A stretch of DNA of 64,000 nt from Tachinus rufipes (lineage: Eukaryota; Arthropoda; Insecta; Coleoptera; Staphylinidae), in contig OZ010742.1 in assembly GCA_963932245.1 (NCBI GenBank), positions 31,816,479-31,880,478 of the forward strand, read 5' to 3'. Positions 24,701 to 36,700 of this stretch are shown piece after piece (position 1 is the stretch's first letter; each line of letters starts with the position of its first letter). The position numbers and the translations under genes are program-made. The notes beneath the pieces are model-generated. The model was not told where the DNA came from. It saw nothing but the letters and a program-made list of their open reading frames with translations, and did not search any database.

Positions 24701-27700
24701 CGAGGTCATGCACCAGCATCAATGTAAGTGCTTTACAATCTTCTACAGTCTCACTACCAAATAATAAAATTTAACTAACTTTTATTTCAAATTTATTAGA
24801 AAAGTTTACAACTATAAATTAGTTCTAAATAAATTTTCTAGACTTTAAGCGTTTGGAGAATCGCACTCTTAAAAGGAAAAAAAGTAAAAGTCACTAATTT
24901 GAGATCTTTTGACCAAAAAAGAATAGGTTGCATTAATCTTGTTAATTACGCATTAAGTTTATAGTTTCTACTCTGGCCGCATTGTAACAAATATATGCTT
25001 ATAAAAATTCTTCATGTTTGTCGTCTTATCTACATTCATCTAGTTAAAAGGCAGCAATCATGATCTTAAAAACTATCGCCCAAAATCGTTGCTCTCACAC
25101 ATTTATAAGCTTATGATAAAAATAATACTCAACCGAATCTCGAATCGACTTGATGAATTTCAAACAAATGAACAAGCAAACTTCAAGAAGGTGTTACACA
25201 TACACATAATAAAACAACTCATCGAAAAGAACTATACAATAAACCCCTCTATATTACTTTTATAGACTTCAAAAAAAGGGACTCGATATGATGGAGTAAG
25301 GCTCATATAGACGCAATGAAGCGATGCAGTAGTGACACTCCGCCGTGCAAATCGCATCGCAATCGAATCGAAATGACGTCAGAGAATTTAATCGATCGCT
25401 TTAATGATTTTACATCGCCTACTACTACAGAACTAATAGTTCGGAAAAAATCGGTATTGCTTTTTAAATAGAGTGAGATAAACATATATAAGTGCATGTG
25501 CGAGAAAAGGATAGTTCAAAATATTGCAACAATGTAACATTTATTATTATAAAAAATCAATTATATATTTTTTAATTAGGTGTTAATAATACAAAATAAC
25601 ACATTAATGAAATTTATGGTTCAGAAATAATTACTATATTATTAAATACAATTAAAGTTTTATAATATAAAGGCATTTGTTGTGGATCGAATAAAAATGT
25701 TGTCTTGGCAACGTTGCATTTAATATGTCGATTCTATCGATAGAATTCCGGTACTTCGTTATTACTTTCTGTCATAGAATACGTCAGTTTTTAAACATTT
25801 TGTTTCAAATCGAATCGACTCAAAGCGACTGATTTTTATGTATCGTTATTAATCGCTAACCTCAAATTGTAACATGAGGGTGAATAGAAAGCATCAACAA
25901 ATTTTTATTTTTCATATCCATATTGAATGAAATATTAAATAATTGTGAAACTAAATATTAATAATATAATTATAAAGAATATAAAAGCATCTCATTGTAA
26001 AAACAGTGCAAATGTTAATTATAATAAACTTATTTATATCATATTTTTTAAGTAAACTGAAAAACTTGTTTAAAGTATCAGGTTTCATTATGAAAATGAA
26101 TATTGAAATTTCTGGACTTTACAAATAATATAATTTATATTTATTATATTAGGTAATGCCTTTAAATTTTCTGTTAATTTGATTGAATTAACAATAGTGA
26201 ATATGATTTCAGTTTTTTATCACATATTTTTTTTATTATTAACCATATTTAAAATTATTGTTAACATTCAAAGTTTTTACAATATATTGAAATAAAAGCA
26301 CAATATTATTCGCTAGATCTCCGTTTTTTTGATACTAAAAAAATAACTTTCTGTTTGAGAAATTTTACTAAAAGTAACGTTTAATTGAAATTCCGAATTC
26401 CATAAAATAGCTTGCATTAATTTGTATTTAAAATAAAAATTAAAGGCAAGTTTAAAAGTTTATGTAAACTAAATATTATAATATGTACGCAGCACTTTAG
26501 ATTGGCATAAGCAAGTGCAACGCAACAAACGATACTTTAGTGTATATTAAGTTGCTTATTATTGCGGCCAATCGGCAGCACTGTAATTAACATACATTCA
26601 TTTTTGATACTATCCTTGTCACACACAATATCTTTATTATATAGCGCACTCACTTTAAAAAGCGATTACGATTATACCCGAGTAAGATTTCTATCGAATA
26701 TTTTGTCACGACGGAGTACCAAAGCTGAGCACGATCGAATCACTGACGTCATCTCGATTCGATTCGCTAAATCAACAAAGTAATTTCTTTTTAATTATTG
26801 TAAAATGAGTTAAACGACATCTTATTAAACATTGTTTTATTTAATTTTGGATGTTCAATCATAATAAGAGATTAAGAAATAAAAATTAAGGCGGAATATA
26901 TGTTTTTTATTAATTGAGAATTGAATAGAATGAAACGTCACATTGACGTCATTGCGATTCTATTGCGATGCGATAGGTATGGCGGAGTGTCACCACAGGA
27001 TCGACTACAAATACATGAAGCTTATTAAAAACATTTATAAAAATGCTACCCTCACTATACAAACCTTTGACACTACAATCCCAATTAACATCGGCCGCGG
27101 CAGGCAGGGAGATAAAATTTCCCCATATTTTTTTACAAATGCATTAGAAGATGTTTTTAAAACATTAAATTAGGAGAAAAGAGCATCGATATAGGAATCC
27201 TAGCAAACGACCCGCATAAACTAGCGCAGATGACATCGAAGCTGTATGAAGCAGCAACACAAGTCGGACTACTCATGAACATTTCAAAGACCAACGACCC
27301 TTGACAACACCTATCACAGTGAGAGAACAAACACTATAAATAGTATTCAAATATATGTACGTAAGAACCCTACTTACCTTTGGAAAGCACAGCCAGGAAG
27401 CGGAGATTGATAAACGTATAAAAATTGCATGGGCAGCTTTTAGAATTCTCAAAAACATTTTCCAGGCCAAATACCCACAAAACCTCAAGGCCAAGGTATT
27501 CGACCAGTGTGTACTACCCAACCTGACGACGTAAGCCTCGAAAACGTGGACAACAACGGAAAGAACCATGCATAAATTAACACAAAGAGCCATGTAAAGA
27601 AATATCAGACAAACAAACGGCTGGATCAGAAACAAAACTAGATAGCTAGATGTAAGTGGAGATGGGCAGGCCACGTATCACAAAAGACAAACACTGGAAC

Positions 27701-30700
27701 CAGAAAATAACTAAATGGAGACCACAAACGAGGAGAAGGGACCCTTGGAAGACCCAGAACAAGGTGGAAAGATGCTCTATCAAAGGTGGCGGGGAAGCAA
27801 TGGGCAAGAGAGGCAATGGGCAGGACAAAATAAAAATCACTAGAGAAGGCGTATGTTCAGGAATAGACAAAATAAGCGCTGCAGATGAGATAAGAACTAG
27901 TTAAGTGTATTGCCATTAGATAAATTATAAAAAATGATTTGACAATTTTAATGCGCACAAGGACCAATTCAATTTTGACCAGCTTAATGCGGGTAGCTCA
28001 AATGTTCTGTTTAAACTAGAACTTTCAACTTTAACAACATTTCTATTAAAAATAATTGTTTAAATGCAATTTACTAACAAAAGCTATTTTTTTTGTTGTT
28101 AAATACTAAAAATAATCTGTATCAATCTGAGTCGCCGTTTACCTATGCAACAGATTTAAAACCAGAGAACAGCATATTATTTAATTTTTTAATTAATTTT
28201 TGGAGTCAAAGTACAGATTCTGGAAAATGTATTATTTGTTGTGGTTGTGTCTCATGCCGTCCAAGTAACGCAAATATTTGTTCAAACATTTAATTAAAAA
28301 AAAAAATTAAATTTGTTTATCCTTCAATTATTTAATACCTATATGAAGTATTACAAATAAATTAAACGTTATATAAGTTTTACTTTGTAATAAATTAATT
28401 AAGCTTTTTGTAGAAGCAATTATTTATTTATTTGTTATATAAGTAAAATAATAAAATTAAACTCTTTACAATATCTTTGTGTTATATTTACTTACTTAGA
28501 ATGATTAATATTTTAAAATAATTTATTATGATATATTATTTACTAATATTAAATATTGAAACCCCTAAAGTAAAATTTAAAAAATGAAAATTAAATTTTA
28601 ATTGAAAATTTTAACCAATAATTAATTCAAATTAAATTCTCAATATTGATATATTTTGTTTTACAAATGATTGATGTTTTTATAGTCCTTCACAAAGCTT
28701 CATTAACAAAACCTAATTAATGAAAATTGAACTTCATACGTTGTTAAATTAATTGCTTGATAGTATTTTGGAACATGCACTTTGGTTACCGTAAATGGAG
28801 TACATGCAATTATCCACTATGTATATTCAAAAATTATTGGTCTCAAATAGGATATAACGATGTTGACATCATGTTAACTAATATACATTAATTGTGCATC
28901 TATTGAAGTTGATAATGTGTAATTGTGTGACTATAAATGGACGGTACAGTTATATTAATTATACTGTACAAATTTAAAACATATCAAACGGAATATTAAA
29001 CTAAACTTACCCCGCTATCATCTTCCTTCCCTGGTCTTAATCCAGACGCCAACATATAAGTACTTCCGATGGTTTTTATTTTCTCAATACAACTAAATTT
29101 AGGCTTCAGTAATAACTGCAAAAATATTAATTAATTAAAATAAATATCAATTTGTAATTTAATTACCTTATCAAATTCACATATAATTTCATTTAAAAGT
29201 CTTAGACATTCTAATCCTTGCTTGTTGACATCGCTTTCATCGTAAAACTCTTTGTAATTTGGGATGGATGCAAACATGACCGCTATGCAGGAATATCGCT
29301 CGTGATAGAGATCCTGCGTAATTCTTGTTGCTAAGAAATGTTCGGCAACGTGGGCCGGCAATATATTTTCCAGTAAAATCTTGAAAGTTAAACATATATA
29401 AATCACCAACCATGTTCATACAAGTTATTGCACTATTTACTTTATTGATTCCTCTCATAGTTTCAACTTCCTCTTGCTCGACTTTAAGTTTGGCCTTCCA
29501 TAAGTAGTCAGTTCTTGAAGTAAACTCTATTTGACGATCCAAGATGTGAAATATTATAACAGCAACACTAAGTACAACAGCACTCTTAACTTCAAAAGGA
29601 AGAGCGGGGAATCTAAAATAATAATAAATTACAAAACAATACATATTAATTTACTTAAATATATTTACTCGTCATCGTGCGTATCATGAAAATCTTGAAA
29701 AAATTCCAAATAACTATAAATAACGATATGGGAAATTACAGATGCCACCATCAAACATAATTTAAGAAGAAATCCCATTCTTAAGAAAACGGAAATTGCC
29801 GCTAGGGTCAAAGCTGAACTATACAAGTACGTCTGAAATAATAATCAAAGCAGTTAAAAAAGCTAATTAAGGTTTAGTAGTTAATTACTGGCACAAACTC
29901 AATTATGGGATTCTCAAAGTTGGATTTTACAATTTGAATGTCATCTGATATATCTGAAAGATTAAAACTCGTCGTAGGATTAAACTGCATTGGAGTGGGC
30001 TGCAAAGTGCTCGGGGGACTGTAATCAACCTGCAAAAAATTATTCAATTAATCGGCTCAAATGCTTATCCTTGTTTAATTACCAAAGAAATTACTGCGCA
30101 CGTTGATATTAATAGTACGGATAGCAGGAATATAGCCAAACGTAAACAGCGGCTTTCAGCAACTATTTGTCCGGGTGGTGAACAGCCATCCATATGATCC
30201 ATAGGAGTTTCAGATTCTTGATTGGAAACGCAACATCCATCCAACCAAGTTAAATACACAAATACGATTATGACAACCAATGTCGGTGCGAGAGTTCCAT
30301 ATAGTACAATACTCCTGTAATAATAGTCAACAGGTTTTTATGCATTGCATATATTGAGTAGAGGAAATTGTATAAACAATGATTACGCTTGAGACTAATG
30401 TAAATTCTATGATGGCTTATTTAAAATTGAATTGGAAAATGTGAGAAAACATTATGTCTTACTACTGCTCAAATATACAATTACATTGAAATTGGATTAT
30501 TTAAATTCGCCTTTATATTTGTTTCTCAGACTCGTTCATCTTCAAAGTTGATTATGCCATTGTAATGTGTCAGACAGAGACTTGATTTAATTTTGCTATA
30601 AAATAGATTTCAATATATTTTCTAAATTAAGTTATTGATTTATAAAAAATGTTTGATACTATGATAATTAAATTATAAATAATGCACTAATATTTGATTT

Positions 30701-33700
30701 ATAATGCACTATTTTTTTTTATTAGGGCATTATTTTATCAAAATACGCATGTTATACTTTTTTAACACGTATTTACCTACAGATAGTGTCTGAATTTTTT
30801 TAAAGTTATTAGCACATTTTGCGGGTGTTAAAAAGTACATTAACAATGAGGTCATTAAGGTATTTCTTAACTGTATGAAGTTATTCACACATAGGCCAAG
30901 GTGGGTTTTAGAGGTGAGTAAAATAAAGTACATCGTCATTGTGATCATTAAAGTACTTAGCAGTTGTAACATGCTAGCTACGCTGCCAGAATAGGGGTTG
31001 TACTAGGCTGTAAAAAGATTGCTATTCATACACTGGCATTTGAGACCTTAAGGTTGTGTGTTAACAGCGTATATGTTATTATATGTAACAGCCAAAGCCA
31101 ACATGCTTTGTTGCTTTAGAGTTTCAGCCCTTAGGGATACACAATAATGCAAAGCTTAACAAAGCTTAAGTAACCGGTTAAGCTTTGATGTTGTATATAA
31201 AGAGCGGTTATGAACATACCTTGAAGATGTGATAATTAGGTGATTATGTGATACTATGTATTGATGTAATTATAGTAATTCTGGCATAACAACCAGTTAG
31301 TCCTACGTTAAGTAAAAATTATATATTTGTGCCCAAGTCGCAAATAAAAAATAAATTTCAGATATGAGTGGTAAGAGTGAGATGAAACAGCTATCGCGGA
31401 CCAAACAAGTATGTAGCTTTTGAACGTAAAATATGCGGCTACAAACTACGATTGTACCCAGATTGGGCGGCTGAATCAAAAACTCGCCAACACGCAGTGC
31501 AAACGTATCGTCTTTCTTTTTTACATGTAAAAATGTCAAATTGAAATGTAAGGCCCCAAGTGAGCAGTGCAAAATCTCACACTAATACCAAATCAGTCTG
31601 CCTGAAACCAGATTCTGGCGGAAGCATCCGAAAGACCTTATCATCAAACTAGAAAAAAGAAGTCAGCCAAATTAAATAAGACATCTCAAGCCTGTACAAA
31701 ACAATACTATCAGGAGAAAGAATTACTATGTTAAAATTAGGCCGCCAACTATACCAAAATAAAACCGACAACAAAACCGGACAAAGAGATGTGGCATTCC
31801 TCGTAAACAAAGTAGTACAACTAAATTCCATTCCAGCTCATTCAGAGATACGTACAAACAAGTACATCGGAGCACAAAGAAATAAAAACATTCTTCAAAG
31901 ACATTTTCAAAGCAATAGAATCAGAAAAATGCCAATACAAAATCATCAACGGTGACCTAAATGCCAAGATTGGCCAGAAGAACAAAACAGATTCTGAAAA
32001 TATTGAAAACTTTAGTTAGTAAATTACTTAAACAAAGAATTTGTTTTTAGTCCACCTTCTTCAATTAACCCAAACAGAAGAAATAAAAATGAGTAAGTCC
32101 GGACGGAAGAACAACGAACAAAATCGACTACATACTGTGTCAAATAACTATAATTTTTAAAAAACACATTAATTAGAATATTTTGAAGCCAATTATACTG
32201 TAACTTACTAAGTATTAAAATCAAAATTAATATGCTTTACAGTAAATAAAGGCAAGTAATAGTAAATAATTGTTTAGAGCCTACAAAATAATATTGATGA
32301 CAGTTGCAAAGCTTGAGCTCTCTAAAATGGTATCTATTATTTGAGCTCTGCTTGACGCAAATAAGATGAGTTTTTGTTTTGGTACAACGGATTAAGCTCG
32401 GCTTTCAGCTTAAAGCCTAGTTTGAGGTCTAAATAGGGCTTGAGAAACCGGGCGTAAATATACGCTGCTAAGATAAGGACCAAAATCACAAAATTTAACA
32501 AATTATCAGATCAGATCAAAACATTTAGTCACCGGACTGAACCTACCACAGAGTCCGTGATATTTGTACAGTACAAGACATCAAGTAGAAATGAGACAGA
32601 AGAAGACATTAAAGAAATTGCAAATATTTGGACCAAACAGAAAACAATCTCTCAGAAGACCTCACAAATACTGGCATAAAAGCTGGATATCATTGTCGCA
32701 AGAGCAACTATGAAAAAAACAAAGGAAAAACAAAACAAAATAAGACCAAGCCCTAAAATATGTAGAAATAAAAAATACAATCTTACTATTGGTATTGTTT
32801 ATTGATTTAAATTGTACAAAAAGAATTGTTTATATAAGATTGATAAAACTAGCGGCTTATTAAATAGCTTCCTAACCACTTAACTTATTGTGGTTACATC
32901 ATTAGAATTTAAAAAAATACATTACAATATTATAATTTTTTTTTTAAATTTATATAATTGGAAAAACTACTATGACAAGACCACTAGTCAACAGAAAGAA
33001 ACAGAACAGCCCAACTACAAAGTTTAATATCGAGTGACTTAAAACAGAGAGCACAATGGATTTATACATACGACAACTCACTCAAAAAAATAGAAAAGGA
33101 TCTTATCCTCCAACAAAACACAGTAAACTTCGCATGGGAGATCCTACTAAATAACATAAACCAGGCAGCGGAGGAGGCACTTGGCAAAAGAACAGTCATC
33201 ACGACAACAAACCACAAAAATAAAAGGCCTTGGTTACACCAGAGGTTAAGCTACTCGCCCAAGAAAAGAAGAAGTCCCATCTAACATATCAAGCAAATAA
33301 AACCCCAAGAAACTATATCAAATATACAAAAACGAGAAACAAAGCAAATAACAGAATAAGAAAAATAAAGAGAGAGCACTGGAAAAACTTCAGTAGAGAA
33401 ATGGATAGCGACTTCCACGAAACCCAAAAGCGCACCTGGAAAATGCTCAAAGCAACAAAAAGGGAAGTCAATGAAACAGTTCTATTAAATAGCATCTCGG
33501 CAGACAAGTGGACCACCTACTTTAAAAACTTGTATACAAACAAGAAGGAAGAACGAAGACCCGCGGAGCGGCAGCGACTGGGCCGAAAAGAGACAGAAGA
33601 CATATAAAACAAATCACGATGGAGGAGGTCATATCAGAAATAAAACATCTAAAATACGGCAAATACCCAGACCCGGATAACGTTCTCAACAAACTGCTAA

Positions 33701-36700
33701 AACGTGAAGAAGCAGTGCTGGCTGAACAGTTTAACGAACTATTTAACAAAATACTAAATGACGGAACAACACCAGTAACCTGGAAAAACTGCATAACAAT
33801 CCTATTATTCAAAAAAGGAAAAACCTCAGATCCTGTGAACTATCAAGGAATATGTCTTCTGGATACATCCATAAAATTATTTACCCGTATTCTGCAGCAA
33901 CGCATTCTCAGGCATACCATTATAAACAAAGAACAGCAAGGGTTTCAGATAAACCGGTCGACGGTCGATGCAGTGTTCAATGCATTGCTCTTCAATATTA
34001 CAATAGACCGAATAATAGAGCAAGTGCGTAAGGTAAACCATGGGTACACGATGAGAAAACAACAACTTAAGATTATCTGCTATGCTGACGACGCAACCCT
34101 ATTTGCGGACACAGAAGATGTACTACAATGGCTCTTACAGGCATTCAACAAAAAAGCTGCAAATGTTAATATGGAAATATCAACCACTAAAACAAAAAAC
34201 ATAGTAATTGCCAGAAAACCATGCAGATGCAAGCTAGAACTAAACAACAACAAAATAATAGAACAGGTCTTCGAGTTTAACTAACTGGAACAACAATATC
34301 ACCTTACGGTGACCTCAAAAATGTCGTACAAAACCAGATCAACAAGTCAAACAGAATAGCAAGAACTTGGAGAACAACGATCTGGAAAAATGCATGCATA
34401 TCAGAATATACAAAGCTTGCGTAAAACCCGTAATGACATACACAGCAGAAACAAAAGCCAACACAGCCAATACCAAAAGGATAGCGCGCACCAATAAAAT
34501 GAGAGTACTAAGAGCAATAACGGAAAACACATTCAAAGACCAAAGAAGGAGTAAAAATATTCGGGAAGAATGCGAGGCAGAAGATGTGGTAAGGTGGACA
34601 CGCGCGCGATGGCGCTTCACCAGAACGACCACCAAAGAGATGTAAAAACAACTGGTCGTCAAAATCTCAAGAGTACGTGCAATGAGGATAAAAAAAAAAC
34701 AAACTTGTAGGCTTTCGGAAAAAAGAAGAAAAAGAAGAATTAAAAAGAATAAGAAAAAAAAAATCCTTTTATATATACAATAGAAGATTGTCCTTAAATG
34801 CGTAAAAATTGTTATTAGTTTAATTTTTAAAAATTTAGTTGTATTTGGTTTTTTTAATCAACCAAAGCGCGATATGCAATTGTATTACCAAACAAATATT
34901 TTGATGACAATTCCAAAGAGTAATTTTTGAAATTTACGTAACATAAATCAAACTGTGTCTTCTCAACTTGAGTAGAAAAATTTAAAGAATTATCCAATCT
35001 AACTAGAGCCGATTTTATGTAAAATCACAAAAAGATAAAATTCAAATTATAACATACTGCCTTTTAAGACAACCTATCGCAGCGTTTAAGTGCTTAAAAA
35101 GTTTTATGTAAACTTAAAACTGTTTTAGGTATTAAGAACTACATAGGTACTGTAGAAAACTCTTTAACACAAAGTCGGTGTATGGTTCTGACAGTACCCT
35201 ACCCTGGTGATGTGACAAAGTAGAATGACTCAAGGCGGCATTAATAAAAAATTTTAGAGAGCAAAATTCAAAACGCAAATCGGACTAGATATCTTATAAA
35301 AACGTCCATAGAGTTTACAAAAAACTTATTTGTCAACGATAAAGGAAAACATTGAAAACTTTCAACAACAACTCGGTTGGCACATACATAGCCAACCTAT
35401 TGAAAAAAACCAAGATACTTCTGAAAACTCACTTCCCAAGCTGTAAACCAGTTCGACACAAAAGTGGTCTGAACTCCCATCGGGAGATGACTGAGACGCT
35501 GCACGCCACCTTGTAGATAAGTGTACAACCTGAGCAATTAGAAACAAACAGGATATTATTCTAGTCATCCTAGTAAAAATCTATGAAGCATGTATTGCCT
35601 TCTGCTACATCCCTATAGCATAGAAAAAAAATTGTATTTATACCAAAACTAGGACGCAGTGATTACACCTAAATTAATAAATGCCACAATTTTTAAAATG
35701 CACTATTAGAGCTAGGGCTCAAACTTTTGATAATGTACGCGGCAAGAGTTAAGCGTTTTACCGAACTGAGCTACTCTGCGGATATAACAATTCTGCTAAG
35801 TAGAAAATTTGAAAGAACACTCTACAGCCTATTGCAAAAAGGCCTAAGTCCTAAACATAATTAAAAAACAATTAACGCACAAAAAAAACCTAACTAGTTT
35901 TTTGCTAAAAAAAAAATAAATCACTTCTTAACACCCCATTAACGCTGTCGACCAAGATAAAATGTCATTTTGAACGCTAAACTTATATGGGGACTACACC
36001 TAAACAAGAGATATAAAAAGATGTATATGTCGTTCTAACAATGTAGAGAAGCTATTGGCAAGGCATAAGAAGTGTCTGTATCTGCCACCCCACAAGAAAG
36101 TGGCAACATCAGCAAAACTGCGCCTAAGTGCAACCGGACTTTGTCACACTGCAGTAAAACAGGCAAACACTGTTCCTCCTAGAAGAAGCTGTAAAAAACT
36201 CTAAGTGCGCAAACAGATATTACGCCACTCTACCTTGTATTTATAAACCTTACAGTGTACACACACACATAAACAACAAAAAAAGTAAATAAAGATAAAC
36301 ACCTTTAAATCTACACCTATGACTCAAAGACTATTCGAAGATCTAAAGCAAAAAATTACTAGAACTAGACATCTCAATATCAATACCACTAGGTACACAT
36401 AATACAATTATCCTCCAGACAAAGATTTCCAAAATAACCTCATGAGTTATGATAATAGAAATAAATCTCGAGAAAGATATGGTATAAACGTAAAGTATTA
36501 ACGGACAGCAAAACAGCAATTTTAGCTATAAAAAAGCGTATATCAAGGCTAATATTAAAATGTCATAGACCCCTCACATTAGAAGCTTGCGCATTAAGCT
36601 GTGTTGGATGAAAGAGCATTACAACACAATAGGTAACGTTAGGCTGATGGATTGGCTCAAAATGTTTGAACCCAACCCAAACCACAGTACCACTAAGGAC

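Noticed and set aside
33313..33812. Hydrophobic minus-strand frames resembling membrane proteins
   Set aside because: They are antisense of the A-rich non-LTR element at 33000-34765, and antisense of lysine-rich coding DNA gives Phe/Leu-rich frames.
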